DNA of 60,166 nucleotides. Source: Halomonas fontilapidosi (lineage in GTDB: Bacteria > Pseudomonadota > Gammaproteobacteria > Pseudomonadales > Halomonadaceae). Position numbers and translations under genes: made by a program. Below the pieces are notes generated by a model. It had not been told where the DNA came from and made no database searches. It saw only the letters and a list, made by a program, of their open reading frames with translations. Shown piece by piece: positions 27,804-38,203 of this stretch (the stretch's first letter is position 1; each line of letters begins with the position of its first letter). The stretch is taken from the NCBI RefSeq assembly GCF_014192285.1, contig NZ_JACHXQ010000015.1:1-60166 (forward strand), given 5' to 3'.

Positions 27804-28874
27804 CCTGAATTCAAGCAATAAGCACAGCACCTGCGGTATCCAGGGCTCCTGAGTATTCCCCCAGGCTGAGCCGCTTCGGGGGCGGTCATTCAGTTTCTTG
27901 ACCACCTTGCGCAACTCGGCATCGGTGACCTGGCGGAAGTTCTTTCCTTTGGGAAAGAACTTTCGTATCAGGCCATTCGTGTTCTCGTTGGCCCCACGCT
28001 GCGCGGAGCAGTAGGTATCACAGAAGTAGGTCGCTGCTGTCACCGCCTTGGCCACGGTTTCGTGGACGGCAAATTCCGAATCAGTGTCCAGCGTGATGGT
28101 CTGGACAGCACCCCGACGAGGCTTCAATAGGCGATCATAGCCGATTTCGTCAGCTCCGAGGAGATCCTAGGCAACCTTGCTGCCAGCAGATAGTCGCTGC
28201 GACGCTCGACCAGCGTGATCAAGTCCTGTTGCTTGTGCCCCGTGGATCACGTTGTCGCCCTCGTAGTGGCCGATGAAGCACCGGTCAACGACCTCAGCCG
28301 GCCGGTCCTCGATGCATGCCTACCCGGTTAGGCACCTTGCCCAGCCCAGCGCTCTTAGTCTGGCCGCGGTGCTTGCTGCGACGCTTCGGCTGACGGAGGT
28401 GGCGCCAGTGATCGCCACCCAGTGCCTTGTCTTCCCAGATCAAGAAATAGATCCACTGATGACTGACGGCCACGCCGACCAATGGCGACATGAATTCGCT
28501 GATCTGTTGCGGACTCCATTCCTCACTCAGCTGGCCGATAACGGCGGTTATCATGTTCGGCAAGCGCTTCGTCCACTTCCAGGCGGTACGCCGCCGGTGA
28601 TCACTGAGAACCTAGGCCTGCTGAATATCGTAGCCACCGGAGGTGGCGTTGCGGCGCAGCACACGACTGATCGTGGCGCTGTGGAGAGCCAGCTCTCTGC
28701 CGATTTGCCGCTGGCTCATTTCCACGTCATAGCAGGCGTGGATTTGGCATCGTTGGGTCTGGGTCAGCCGTCGGCATCCCATGCTCTGCTTCACTTTTGT
28801 CGGTAAAGCAGAGAGGGTACCGGCGTGCCTCTAGCATGCGATCCAAAGTGCTGCGGTTATTCTATGACTCCAGG
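27804..28874 (-). mobile_element. IS30-family element, copy C (degenerate)
   Basis: Ends CCTGAATTCAAGCAATAAGC (left) and the complement of CTCCAGG at the right match copies A and B. The transposase is split over three minus-strand frames (27759-28127, 28294-28563, 28612-28794) by frameshifts and in-frame stops. The segment LAEYSG-to-YRTP is shortened near 27865. It keeps the ancestral start ATG GGA and an uninterrupted leader, which allowed the IS1111 insertion point in copy A to be located. Confidence 0.88.
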
Positions 28875-29364
28875 TTTGAAAAACATAACACCACATAAAG
28901 AGATGTGGTCAAAAAGTATCTATAGGGTTGGTGGTCTCAAGTTCGAAGTGCAACGCTATTAGAGTGTGCTCGCTTCACAGCTGGACTTTGGTGCCTTGTC
29001 TTAGACTTCCAATCGGTTTGCTATTTCAATCTCTTTTTCAGTCAAACGTTTTCAAAGTGTGATCTCGTAAAGCTCTACAGTGACTGTATCAGCGACATGC
29101 AGTAAATACGTGCTTATAATTCCGGCTAATACTTGGAGTATATGCTGAATGCTACTGTTGGCGAACAGTTCCCATATTCCCTAGAAGGTGCTGAGGCACC
29201 AAACAGTTTTTACAGCCACAAAATAGTGCCAAGTTTAACGCCAGTTATATATGTTAAGTAGTTGTGCTGACGCATAGAAAATGAAAAGCAGTGCTGACAT
29301 TGGCAGTTCTCTAAAAGTTTAGCAAAGCCTTTTTCTTCTGCAGCGATTTAATTAATACTTTCAG
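28875..29364. other. AT-rich intergenic region upstream of wzy
   Basis: About 490 bp with no convincing ORF or RNA gene on either strand. The only signal noted is a promoter-like pair at 29092-29120, listed separately. It may be scar sequence between IS30 copy C and the wzy gene. Confidence 0.6.
29092..29120 (+). promoter_or_regulatory. possible sigma-70 promoter of the wzy segment
   Basis: GCGACA (29092-29097), a 17-bp spacer and a perfect TATAAT (29115-29120), roughly 250 bp before wzy. The -35 matches 4 of 6 consensus bases. The sequence is AT-rich, so a chance match is possible. Confidence 0.35.
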
Positions 29365-30693
29365 TTGGAGATAGAGTTGTTGAGTCTATTTTTTTTGCTG
29401 CTTTTCTTTCTTGCCCCTGTTTACGCAATGTTTCAGTTAAGAATTGCAGGAGAACGAATAAATCAGGTTAGTATCGTTAACGTTACTGCTGTAGCGTTAA
29501 TCATGTTTTCTTTATTGGGCACCTTCCCCCTTTTTTATCAGCTTGATGAGTATAGGTACAATATTGGTGTTCGAGACCCAGCTGTGGTTTTGGAAGTCTT
29601 GTTTTACTCTACCGTTAATATTGTATTTTTTTTGCTTGGCGTTATTTTTATCAGAAAAGTCGTTGGCTTGGAAGATAATAAGTTTAGTTCGAGCGACATT
29701 AAGCCGCTTAGCGGTTTTCAATATAAATCTCTATATGTGGTATTTATATTTTGTGTATTGGTTCTTTTTAAATACCTTTCTCAGGTTGATAAAATCGCGT
29801 TATTTGTTGCACTGACGGATGTTGACAGTTCTATAAAGCTGGCAAGAAGCGACATGGGGAACTCATTCTCAGGTAAATATCATTGGTACAAGCTAGTAAT
29901 GCATGATTTTGGTAGCTTACTAACATATTGTTCTTTCGCCCTTTGGTTGATGCGCAAAACGTTAAAGTCGCTATTGTTTTTCATCATCACTTTTATCTAT
30001 TCGGTTTTCGTGGATATTATGGCTACTGAGAAGGCCCCCTTAGCTTGGTTATTGGTTGGGTTATTTATGGTGTACTTTCTTGTCAGAAGAGATGGCTTCG
30101 TTCCTTTCAGAAAACTAATTTCGTTTTCACTATTGTTAGTAGTGACTCTCATGTTTTCCTATATTTACTTTATGGGAGTGCGTGATTTCGGCTCTGCGAT
30201 CTGGTCGGTATTTTCGCGTACATTTTCTGGTAGTATTTTCCCAGCTTACTTTTATTTAGAGTTTTTCCCTGAACACCAAGATTATCTTTTTGGAAAAACC
30301 TTTCCTAATCCAGGTGGCTTGATGCCTTATGAGCCATACAGGTACACTATTGAAGTCATGAATTGGTTGTTTCCTAAACTTGCCGATTCTGGTGTAGTTG
30401 GCACGGCACCTACAGTTTTTTGGGGTGAGGCTTATGCGAATTTTGGCCCTATAGGAATTCCTATTGTTGCATTTATCATTGGCTGTTTTGTTGCCCTGGT
30501 TAGTTGTTTGGTTTCGAGGCTTGAAATCAACCCCGTCTCTATAGGTTTTTTGGTATGGTTGATTTTGATTTTTAAAAGCTTATCTACCACTGGCTTCAGC
30601 GGTTATTTGTATAGTATATATATTGTGTTTGTTTCTGTTCTCGTGCTCTTTATATACTCAATGCGTGGAAAAATAAATATTAGGAAAAAATAA
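29365..30693 (+). CDS. wzy: O-antigen/exopolysaccharide polymerase (Wzy-like)
   Basis: Strongly hydrophobic protein of about 440 residues with 10-12 predicted TM segments and a large periplasmic loop (about 275-345) containing YFYLEFFPEHQDYLFGKTFP and FWGEAYANFGPIG (the latter near residue 353). This is the layout of Wzy polymerases (O-antigen_polysacc/oligosaccharide repeat-unit polymerase). TTG at 29377 has GGAG 6 bp upstream and may be the true start rather than TTG 29365. Very low GC for this chromosome. Assignment rests on topology and context (wzx upstream, glycosyltransferases downstream). Confidence 0.78.
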   Translation: MEIELLSLFFLLLFFLAPVYAMFQLRIAGERINQVSIVNVTAVALIMFSLLGTFPLFYQLDEYRYNIGVRDPAVVLEVLFYSTVNIVFFLLGVIFIRKVVGLEDNKFSSSDIKPLSGFQYKSLYVVFIFCVLVLFKYLSQVDKIALFVALTDVDSSIKLARSDMGNSFSGKYHWYKLVMHDFGSLLTYCSFALWLMRKTLKSLLFFIITFIYSVFVDIMATEKAPLAWLLVGLFMVYFLVRRDGFVPFRKLISFSLLLVVTLMFSYIYFMGVRDFGSAIWSVFSRTFSGSIFPAYFYLEFFPEHQDYLFGKTFPNPGGLMPYEPYRYTIEVMNWLFPKLADSGVVGTAPTVFWGEAYANFGPIGIPIVAFIIGCFVALVSCLVSRLEINPVSIGFLVWLILIFKSLSTTGFSGYLYSIYIVFVSVLVLFIYSMRGKINIRKK

Positions 30694-30784
30694 TGGCCGA
30701 TTAGAAATTTCAGCTATCAATTATGCTTTTCTTGACGGGTTTTATTTCACGCGTTTAATAATATTCATCCAATTGGTTCCGGGA

Positions 30785-31906
30785 ATGAAAAAGATTGCTA
30801 ATATCGTTTTAAACGACTTCACTAATGATAGTCGTGTTTTAAAAATATCTAAGTCACTTGCAAAATTTGGTTACGATCCCACAGTGGTCGCAATGCATAA
30901 TTCTGAGCTATCAGAAAGTGAAGCTATCCAAGGCATCAATACAGAGCGAATCAGGTTGATTACAAGGCCCTGGCCAAAGTTGAAGCCAATTCAGTTTTTG
31001 AAATATATTGAGTTTTTGCTTCGTTCAACTTGGCGCTTTAGAAATGCTGATATAGTTCATTGTAATGATCTCAATGCTTTGCCTGTAGGGTTGTTGATTA
31101 AACTTTTTGGGCGTGGGAGGAAGGTTGTTTATGATTGTCATGAGTATGAGACAGAAGTTGTTGGCCTGAAAGGCATTGAAAAAAAAGGAAAAAAATGGCT
31201 AGAACGTAAACTCATACCTTATGCAGATGCTGTGGTAGCTGTCAGTGATTCTATAGCTAATGAATACTCTCGCCTTTATGACATTACCAAACCTTATATT
31301 GTCCTTAATTGCCCCGCGTATCACGAGCAGCCAAAGCGAAACCTGTTTCGAGAGTATCTCGGGATTCGTTCAGACCAAACTATATTTCTATATCAAGGCG
31401 GATTAAGTCAAGGCCGTGGAATTGAGCTATTACTTGAGGCCTTCTCTGATCTCGAGTTAGATAAGAATGTGCTGGTGTGCATGGGGTACGGGCCTCTTGA
31501 AGGTTTGATCCGAGAATACGCTTCACACTGCAACACGGTATTTTTCCACCCTGCTGTAAGCTCTGATGTGTTATTAAGTTATACCAGTTCGGCTGATTAT
31601 GGTATCCTGTTTTATGAAGATACATGTCTAAACCATCGTTACTGTTCGCCTAATAAAATTTTTGAATACCTTATGGCTGGCTTGCCAGTACTGACCTCTA
31701 ATCTTTTTGAGATGAAACGGATGGTAGAGGCTGAGGATGTGGGTGTTGTAGCCGATGTTAATACGATTGAAGGTTTTAAACGGGCCATTGCATCTTCATT
31801 AGGAAAAAGTTATTCAGTTACTCTTAATAATATCATAACAAAGAGAAAAATATATTGCTGGGAAGAGCAAGAAAAAGTGTTGAAAGAGATTTACGATGCC
31901 CTCTAA
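30785..31906 (+). CDS. GT4-family glycosyltransferase
   Basis: Cytoplasmic GT-B glycosyltransferase of about 373 residues. It has an N-terminal acceptor domain starting [20 protein letters not shown] with [16 protein letters not shown] and [13 protein letters not shown]. The C-terminal nucleotide-sugar domain shows [20 protein letters not shown] and the GT4 signature [20 protein letters not shown]. The donor sugar is unknown. The start at ATG 30785 is preferred over an upstream frame extension. It overlaps the next glycosyltransferase by 11 bp, implying one operon. Confidence 0.88.
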   Translation: MKKIANIVLNDFTNDSRVLKISKSLAKFGYDPTVVAMHNSELSESEAIQGINTERIRLITRPWPKLKPIQFLKYIEFLLRSTWRFRNADIVHCNDLNALPVGLLIKLFGRGRKVVYDCHEYETEVVGLKGIEKKGKKWLERKLIPYADAVVAVSDSIANEYSRLYDITKPYIVLNCPAYHEQPKRNLFREYLGIRSDQTIFLYQGGLSQGRGIELLLEAFSDLELDKNVLVCMGYGPLEGLIREYASHCNTVFFHPAVSSDVLLSYTSSADYGILFYEDTCLNHRYCSPNKIFEYLMAGLPVLTSNLFEMKRMVEAEDVGVVADVNTIEGFKRAIASSLGKSYSVTLNNIITKRKIYCWEEQEKVLKEIYDAL

Positions 31907-33014
31907 TGTAAAAGTCGTCCACCTTACCTCAGTGCACCCTCGCTTTGATACTCGTATTTTCTTCAAGGAGTGCACATCTCTATCTGAAAAATTATATAAA
32001 GTTTCCCTTATAGTTGCAGACGGCGGCGGCGATGAGCAAAAAAACAATGTTAACATCTTTGATGTTGGTGCTTCCAATGGACGCTTGGATCGCATCCGCA
32101 AAGCACCAGGCCGTGTACTAAAGAAAGCACTTGATCTGGATGCTGATATCTACCAATTACACGATCCCGAACTGATTCCGATCGGGCTTAAGCTTAAGAA
32201 GCAAGGGAAAGTAGTAATTTTCGATGCCCATGAGGATGTCCCGAAACAGCTACTGGGTAAACCGTATCTTAATAAGCCAGCTAAGTGGCTGCTATCGAAG
32301 AGCTTTGCTGTATACGAGCAGTGGGCCTGCCGTAAGTTGGATGCTGTTATAGCAGCAACACCGTTCATCCGCGAAAAGTTCACCGCCATGGGAGTGCGTT
32401 CAGTTGACGTTAATAACTACCCTTTGTATCGCGAGCTTTTTTCTGAATCTTGCAGCTGGTCAAAGAAAAAAAAACAGGTTGTCTACGTTGGTGGGTTAGG
32501 CCGTATTCGTGGCGTCTCCGAGATGGTAAAAGCAGTTCGCCTTACTGATAGCCATGCTAATTTTATTCTTGGTGGTAGCTTCAGTGAACCTGATTTTGAA
32601 AAGCTGGTCAAATCTGAAGCGGGGTGGCAGCAGGTTGATTATCGTGGTTGGCTTGATCGTGATGGAGTGAAGGCTGCTCTTCATGAGTCAGTAGCAGGGT
32701 TGGTAACACTTCATCCAGTCATTAACTATATTGATGCTCTTCCAGTAAAAATGTTTGAGTACATGGCAGCTGGGTTGCCTGTTATAGCTTCAAACTTTCC
32801 ACTATGGAAGCAGATCATTGAAGGTAACCAGTGCGGTATCTGCGTAGATCCGTTGGATCCTCAGGCTATCGCCGACGCCATCGATTATCTAGTTGCTCAT
32901 CCTGAGGAAGCCGAAGAGATGGGCCGTAACGGACAGCGGGCTGTTCAGGAACAGTACAACTGGAGTATTGAAGAGCAGAAGCTTTTTGATCTCTATGACT
33001 CACTAGCTAGGTAG
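31896..33014 (+). CDS. GT4-family glycosyltransferase
   Basis: 372-residue GT-B enzyme. N-terminal motifs are [20 protein letters not shown] and [17 protein letters not shown], then [13 protein letters not shown]. The C-terminal domain has [20 protein letters not shown] and [20 protein letters not shown], the EX7E-like donor site. This N-terminal type is common in O-antigen clusters of the wbp class. Specificity is unknown. It sits directly before wbpI (8-bp gap), so it may use UDP-ManNAc3NAcA or another repeat-unit sugar. Confidence 0.88.
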   Translation: MPSNVKVVHLTSVHPRFDTRIFFKECTSLSEKLYKVSLIVADGGGDEQKNNVNIFDVGASNGRLDRIRKAPGRVLKKALDLDADIYQLHDPELIPIGLKLKKQGKVVIFDAHEDVPKQLLGKPYLNKPAKWLLSKSFAVYEQWACRKLDAVIAATPFIREKFTAMGVRSVDVNNYPLYRELFSESCSWSKKKKQVVYVGGLGRIRGVSEMVKAVRLTDSHANFILGGSFSEPDFEKLVKSEAGWQQVDYRGWLDRDGVKAALHESVAGLVTLHPVINYIDALPVKMFEYMAAGLPVIASNFPLWKQIIEGNQCGICVDPLDPQAIADAIDYLVAHPEEAEEMGRNGQRAVQEQYNWSIEEQKLFDLYDSLAR

Positions 33015-33022
33015 CGAATTTT

Positions 33023-34093
33023 ATGCAGCGTATCCTGACCATCATTGGCGCAAGACCTCAGTTCATCAAAGCCAGTGTTGTTTCCCGTGCCATTCAGCAA
33101 GCTGATGGCATTGAAGAGATTCTTCTGCACACCGGGCAGCACTTCGATACCAACATGTCGGAGGTCTTCTTCGATCAATTGGGTATACCTAGGCCGGATA
33201 TCCAACTGGATATTCATGGCGGCAGCCACGGGGAGATGACGGGACTCATGCTGGCCGAGATCGAGCAGTCCATCCTAACCCACAAGCCGGATCGTGTTTT
33301 GGTCTATGGCGATACCAATTCCACCTTGGCAGGTGCGCTGGCGGCGGCCAAACTCCACGTGCCGGTCGCGCATGTGGAGGCGGGGCTGCGCAGCTTCAAT
33401 ATGCGCATGCCGGAGGAGGTCAATCGGATCCTGACGGATCAGGTCAGTGACCTGTTGTTTTGTCCTACAGAAACTGCAGTCAAGAATCTGGAGGCTGAGG
33501 GTTTTGCGCAGAAGCCTGTGAAAGTGATGCAGGTAGGCGATGTGATGCAGGATGCTGCCTTGTTGTTTGCCAAGAGGTCTGTTCCACCGGTGGGTGGCAA
33601 TCTTCCGGATCGTTTTATTCTGGCGACTTTGCATAGGGCCGAGAATACCGATGACGCTGAGCGCTTGACAAATATCGTGCAGGCGCTGAACCAGATCCAC
33701 CAGGAAAAAGCACCCGTGGTGCTCCCGTTGCATCCACGTACTCGCAAGCTGATCGCGCAGCAGGGGCTTTCACTCAACGTGCACCTTATCGATCCCGTTG
33801 GTTACTTCGAGATGCTGTGGCTGCTTGATCATTGTGATCTGGTACTAACCGACAGTGGGGGTGTGCAGAAGGAGGCTTTCTTCTTTGGCAAGCCCTGTGT
33901 GACCATGCGCGACCAGACCGAGTGGGTAGAATTGGTCGAGGCTGGTGCTAACCAACTCGTTGGAGCATGCAAGAATAAGATTCTGGATTCAGCAAAGCAT
34001 CACTATGGACGGATCGTTGAAGATGCTCATGCACTGTATGGCGGAGGTGCAGCGTCTTCGCGTATTGTCAAAAAAATTATTGAGTTTAGCTGA
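33023..34093 (+). CDS. wbpI: UDP-GlcNAc3NAcA 2-epimerase (WbpI-like)
   Basis: Non-hydrolysing UDP-sugar 2-epimerase, last step to UDP-2,3-diacetamido-2,3-dideoxy-D-mannuronic acid. The 356-residue product shows TIIGARPQFIKASVVSRAI, LLHTGQHFDTNMSEVFF, VLVYGDTNSTLAGALAA, HVEAGLRSFNMRMPEEVNR and the C-terminal VLTDSGGVQKEAFFFGKPC. Length and the SFNMRMPEE run favour the WbpI branch over WecB. With wbpA, B, D and E upstream, the five-enzyme pathway is complete in this window. It overlaps the following glycosyltransferase by 1 bp (TGATG). Confidence 0.9.
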   Translation: MQRILTIIGARPQFIKASVVSRAIQQADGIEEILLHTGQHFDTNMSEVFFDQLGIPRPDIQLDIHGGSHGEMTGLMLAEIEQSILTHKPDRVLVYGDTNSTLAGALAAAKLHVPVAHVEAGLRSFNMRMPEEVNRILTDQVSDLLFCPTETAVKNLEAEGFAQKPVKVMQVGDVMQDAALLFAKRSVPPVGGNLPDRFILATLHRAENTDDAERLTNIVQALNQIHQEKAPVVLPLHPRTRKLIAQQGLSLNVHLIDPVGYFEMLWLLDHCDLVLTDSGGVQKEAFFFGKPCVTMRDQTEWVELVEAGANQLVGACKNKILDSAKHHYGRIVEDAHALYGGGAASSRIVKKIIEFS

Positions 34094-35331
34094 TGAGTCA
34101 GGTGGAAAGGAAAGAAACTGTTTGGCTTATCAATCAAGATGCATCAACGCCTGAAACAGGATACGCAGGCCGTAGTTATTATCTTGGTCGCGAGATGGCC
34201 AAGCTTGGGTACAATGTTTATATTGTTGCAGCAAGTTTTTGTCATCACCTGAGAGAAGCTCCCTCTGTGGATGGCCTTGTAGATATTGAACACTTGGATG
34301 ATCTCGCATTTGTTCGTATTACAGTGCCACGCTATTCCACGGCGAGTAGTCCCCTGCGTGCCATAGCCTGGTTAGTGTTCGCTTGGAGGTTGCGCTTGCT
34401 TCCTAAGTATCTTGGAGAAGCACCAGACATTATCGTTTATTCCTCACCTCCTCTTGTGGGATATTTAGGTGCTGAGCGCTTGGCGATACGCCTGAAGGCT
34501 AAACTTGTCTTTGAGGTCCGTGACATCTGGCCTCTTACTCTTTGTGAAGTAGGGGGGTACTCGCACTCTCATCCGATTATCCGTTTTTTCCAGTGGATTG
34601 AGGAGAGGGCTTACAAGCGTTCGGAACTCGTTATATCAAATCTGAAATATTCTTATACGCACATGGTTAGGCACGGTATGCAGGAGAAGAAATTTTTTTG
34701 GGTTCCTAACGGATATTTAAAAAGTGAAGTCATTCACAAGGAACCGCTTGATGAAGAAATTTTATCCTTGATCCCAACAGATAAGTTTATTGTAGGGTAT
34801 GCGGGGGCAATTGGAAGAGCTAACAATCTTTCGAATGTTGTAGAAGCAGCTGAGCTTTGTAAGAGTAACGATAAAATACATTTTGTCATTGTTGGTGATG
34901 GTGAAGAGCGTGAGTCAGTTCGCCAAAAAATTAAATCTCTTGGGCTTAAGAATGTTTCTGTTTTAGGGCGAATAGCAAAGCGGCAGATTCAGAGTTTGTT
35001 AGCCTGTTTTGATATTTGCTATATAGGCTTGAAAAGAGATCCACTTTTTAGGTTGGGTGTGTCGCCTAACAAACTCTTCGACTATATGTGTGCTGGAAAA
35101 CCGATAGTCTATGCTGTTGATTCAGGCGGTTATGATCCTGTTGGCGAATATTCAGCAGGTTTGAGTATACTACCTGAGTCTCCTGAGGAGTTGTGCAAGG
35201 CAGTGCTTTATCTTTTTGGCTTGTCACAGGAAGAGCGAAGTAAGATGGGGGAGAATGCACGGAAATTAGCTGAAGAAAATTATGAATATAGCCAGCTTGC
35301 TAAGCGATATATCCAAATTTTAACCTCGTAA
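34093..35331 (+). CDS. GT4-family glycosyltransferase (WbuB/WcaI-like)
   Basis: 412-residue GT-B enzyme with the N-terminal layout of the WbuB-type branch: VWLINQDASTPETGYAGRSY, DIIVYSSPPLVGYLGAERLA and FEVRDIWPLTLCEVGGY. The C-terminal domain carries IVGYAGAIGRANNLSNVVEA, IHFVIVGDGEERESVRQ and GVSPNKLFDYMCAGKPIVYA. It is translationally coupled to wbpI. It is the last gene of the AT-rich block; GC content rises sharply after 35.4 kb. Donor and linkage cannot be read from sequence. Confidence 0.88.
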   Translation: MSQVERKETVWLINQDASTPETGYAGRSYYLGREMAKLGYNVYIVAASFCHHLREAPSVDGLVDIEHLDDLAFVRITVPRYSTASSPLRAIAWLVFAWRLRLLPKYLGEAPDIIVYSSPPLVGYLGAERLAIRLKAKLVFEVRDIWPLTLCEVGGYSHSHPIIRFFQWIEERAYKRSELVISNLKYSYTHMVRHGMQEKKFFWVPNGYLKSEVIHKEPLDEEILSLIPTDKFIVGYAGAIGRANNLSNVVEAAELCKSNDKIHFVIVGDGEERESVRQKIKSLGLKNVSVLGRIAKRQIQSLLACFDICYIGLKRDPLFRLGVSPNKLFDYMCAGKPIVYAVDSGGYDPVGEYSAGLSILPESPEELCKAVLYLFGLSQEERSKMGENARKLAEENYEYSQLAKRYIQILTS

Positions 35332-35398
35332 GTGATATAGGTTATTATCTGGATATTATTGGTTTTTATGCAACTAATCTTATGTCTGGGTTTCTTTA

Positions 35399-36679
35399 AT
35401 GAACGACGATATGCGCTACGAGCGCCGCCACTCGCGCTGGTATGAGGCGCTGTTGCTGGGGTGGCCATTCCAGTTAACCGTGGGCGCCTTGGTGGTGGTG
35501 GGATTGCCCGCCTGGGAGCGCTGGGGGTGGGGCTTCTGGGAGTATCTGCCAGCGGTGCGCGGCAATACCTTGCTGGCCTGTGGCTTGGCGTTTGTTGGCA
35601 TTCTCTTCACCCTGCGGCGCATGCATCGTTTCCCCGGTGCCCGCATCTCGGCCTTTATTGCCCCGACCGTGTCGGTGTCTTACCTGCTGGTAGTGGCAGT
35701 GCTCTTCTTTACTCGCGAGGAATATACGCGCCAGGTGCTGGGCGGCAGCTACCTGATGAGTCTGGCTTGGTTCTATCTAGCCTTCTTCTTGGGACGGCGC
35801 TATCGGCGGATGAAGCTCGCCGTGGTGCCGGTCGGGCGGATCGATAACTTGTTAACGGAGGATGGAGTCGATTTGCGCTGCCTGAAAAAACTTGACCTGG
35901 ACGGGGTGCGCTACGATGGTGTCGTTGCCGACCTGCGCGCCGAGGACCTTTCCCCCGAGTGGGAGAAGTTCCTGGCGCGTTGTACCTTGAACCATATCCC
36001 CGTCTATCACGTTCGCCAGATCCAAGAGTCGATAAGCGGTCGGGTGGAGATCGAGCACCTGACCGAGAACGAATATGGCAGCCTGCTGCCGTCTTTCTTC
36101 TATCAGGGCTTCAAGCGCTGCGTTGATCTGGTGGCGGCACTACTGCTGTTGCCGCTGCTCGCCCCGGTGATGCTGGCCGTGGCGACGGCCATCCGGCTGG
36201 ACACCCCGGGGCCGGCTCTGTTCGTCCAGCCGCGCATGGGCTTTCGTGGCGTGCCGTTTCGCGTCTACAAGTTTCGCAGCATGTATATCGATCAGAAGGG
36301 GAGCGGCTTCACGGAAGGCGACGACGATCCGCGTATCACCCGGGTAGGGCGTTTCATTCGCAAGTGCCGGCTGGACGAACTGCCGCAGTTGTTCAACGTG
36401 ATCAAGGGCGAGATGAGCTTCATCGGCCCGCGGCCGGAGTCCATGGAGCTCTCCGAGTGGTACGAGCGCGACGTACCCTTCTTCAGCTACCGACACGTGG
36501 TGCGTCCTGGGATTTCCGGCTGGGCGCAGGTAGAGCAGGGCTATGCCGCCGAGGTCGAAGGCATGACCACCAAGCTGCAGTACGACTTCTACTACATCAA
36601 GCACTTCTCGCTTTGGCTGGACGTCTTGATCGCCTTCAAGACGCTGAAAACCATCGTCACCGGAGACGGGGCGAGGTGA
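35399..36679 (+). CDS. Polyprenyl-phosphate sugar-phosphate transferase (initiating transferase)
   Basis: Transfers a sugar-1-phosphate to undecaprenyl phosphate to start repeat-unit assembly. The 426-residue product has four or five N-terminal TM helices (about 15-145), a nucleotide-binding-like middle region, and the C-terminal bacterial sugar transferase domain (about 235-426). That domain has KRCVDLVAALLLLPLLAPVM, DTPGPALFVQPRMGFRG, VYKFRSMYID, RLDELPQLFNVIKGEMSFIG and PRPESMELS. This is the PssA/WbaP/WcaJ type (TIGR03025-like). ATG 35411 is an alternative start. Likely first substrates (glucose, galactose or QuiNAc/FucNAc phosphate) cannot be told apart. A terminator follows. Confidence 0.9.
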   Translation: MNDDMRYERRHSRWYEALLLGWPFQLTVGALVVVGLPAWERWGWGFWEYLPAVRGNTLLACGLAFVGILFTLRRMHRFPGARISAFIAPTVSVSYLLVVAVLFFTREEYTRQVLGGSYLMSLAWFYLAFFLGRRYRRMKLAVVPVGRIDNLLTEDGVDLRCLKKLDLDGVRYDGVVADLRAEDLSPEWEKFLARCTLNHIPVYHVRQIQESISGRVEIEHLTENEYGSLLPSFFYQGFKRCVDLVAALLLLPLLAPVMLAVATAIRLDTPGPALFVQPRMGFRGVPFRVYKFRSMYIDQKGSGFTEGDDDPRITRVGRFIRKCRLDELPQLFNVIKGEMSFIGPRPESMELSEWYERDVPFFSYRHVVRPGISGWAQVEQGYAAEVEGMTTKLQYDFYYIKHFSLWLDVLIAFKTLKTIVTGDGAR

Positions 36680-36700
36680 AGCCGACCCGATGCTTGGCAA

Positions 36701-36729
36701 GGCCCGGCCCTTGTGCCGGGCTTTGTTGT
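36701..36729 (+). terminator. intrinsic-terminator-like hairpin
   Basis: GCCCGGC (36702-36708), a 6-nt loop and GCCGGGC (36715-36721) are followed by TTTGTTGT. It lies just after the initiating transferase gene and would end the O-antigen-type operon. Confidence 0.65.
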
Positions 36730-36826
36730 CTCTGGGCTCGGCGTCCGCGGCCTCTGACGTCGACGGCAAGGTTGCGCTCGCTTGGCTCGGCCGCCATCAT
36801 TCCCGCCTTTGAATTTTTAACGAGTG

Positions 36827-38203
36827 ATGCAGGCCGTGAAGTCTCCCCTTTCCCTTCTCGATCCCGGTGGATCAATCTCCTCCTGGCGATCTCCCATTTG
36901 GCTTTGCTGGCTCGGCCTTGGGTGTGCGCTGCTCTATGCCGGGCTTCGCCTGGCCGCTCCCGATGTGGGCGAGCTAGCCGGTACGCTCATGGCCCTGACT
37001 GGCCTGTTTGCCGTGCTGCGCTGGGGTCAGGGTATCCGGAGTGGCGCGGCACTATGGTTGCTGCTGGTGGTCGTCATCGTGCAGATCGTCAGCTGGGTGG
37101 GGGGGTACCTTCACCATCCCCAGTGGATGACGGACAACCCGCAGATCGACCGGCTGGCCAAGTGGTTCCTGTTCATCGGCCTGGCCTGGTGGCTGGGTGG
37201 GAGTACTCGAGCCACGCTGCTGGCCTGGGGGCTGGCCTTGGTTGGCCTGATGGCGGTGGTCTGGCTAATTGACGGTAACCTGACCCACTGGCAACTCGGG
37301 CTGAACGGCAGGCGCGTGGACTTCGGCATCCGCAATGCCCAGCACACGGCCCTGTTCTTTGGTGCGGCGCTGATCGGTCTGCTCTGCTTTGCTAGGCGTT
37401 GTCTGGCACCTGGCCGGATGGCCTGGCTGCGACGGCTGGGGTGGGGGGCGGCCGTGGGCTCCTGCCTGGTGGGGATCGGGATCACCCAGACCCGTGCAGT
37501 GTGGCTGGCCATGATGGTGGTGCTGATCGTGATGGCGGCCGTCATCGCCCTGCATGCCTATGCGGTGGGCCATCGGGGCCGCTGGGGCAAGCCAGCCCTG
37601 GTGGGCGTAGTGCTGTTGGTCATCGCTGTTGTCGCCTCGGGGTGGTGGTTTCAGGGCGCCGTGGAGAAGCGGCTGGAGGCTGAGCGCAGCGTGATCACTC
37701 AGGCACTGGAAGACGATTGGAAGACCCTTTCCTACAGCAGCATCGGCAACCGCCTGCTTTCCTGGCGGGCCTCGGTCGAGTGGATCAAGGAGCGTCCGCT
37801 GATTGGCTGGGGCGAGGAGGGGCGCAGCCTGGTGACGACCGAGACCGAGTGGCTCCCCAGGCAGACTCGCGAGAATTATGGCCATCTGCATAATACCTTC
37901 CTTGAACTGCTGGTCAGCTACGGCCTGCTGGGGGTGATGGCGATCGGGGCCCTGGTGGGCTGGGTCTGTCTGGGGACCTGGAAGGCCTGGCGAGGTGGCA
38001 CGATACCGGACGACATGGCGCTGTTCGGGCTGGCATTCTCCGTCTTCTATTTTATCGTTGGCCAGTTCGAGTCCTACAGCTTCTTCTGGTCGGGCTCCTA
38101 CCTGCAGAACCTGGTGCTGGGGGGCTTAGTGACACATATCTGGCGCTGGCAGGTGGAGAGTGGCCAGCGCATCTTTCCTGCCACCTTCCGCCAGGAGGCG
38201 TGA
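36827..38203 (+). CDS. O-antigen ligase family protein (WaaL-like)
   Basis: Inner-membrane protein of about 458 residues with 11-12 predicted TM helices. The ligase-type periplasmic loop contains YGHLHNTFLELLVSYGLLGV (about residues 345-365), with the conserved H...N of WaaL-like enzymes, and the preceding RPLIGWGEEG. It is predicted to transfer the polymerised glycan to lipid A-core. The context agrees: a core-type glycosyltransferase overlaps its 3' end and an LPS kinase lies nearby. GTG 36824 is an alternative start. A Wzy role is less likely because a dedicated polymerase candidate exists at 29.4 kb. Confidence 0.82.
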   Translation: MQAVKSPLSLLDPGGSISSWRSPIWLCWLGLGCALLYAGLRLAAPDVGELAGTLMALTGLFAVLRWGQGIRSGAALWLLLVVVIVQIVSWVGGYLHHPQWMTDNPQIDRLAKWFLFIGLAWWLGGSTRATLLAWGLALVGLMAVVWLIDGNLTHWQLGLNGRRVDFGIRNAQHTALFFGAALIGLLCFARRCLAPGRMAWLRRLGWGAAVGSCLVGIGITQTRAVWLAMMVVLIVMAAVIALHAYAVGHRGRWGKPALVGVVLLVIAVVASGWWFQGAVEKRLEAERSVITQALEDDWKTLSYSSIGNRLLSWRASVEWIKERPLIGWGEEGRSLVTTETEWLPRQTRENYGHLHNTFLELLVSYGLLGVMAIGALVGWVCLGTWKAWRGGTIPDDMALFGLAFSVFYFIVGQFESYSFFWSGSYLQNLVLGGLVTHIWRWQVESGQRIFPATFRQEA

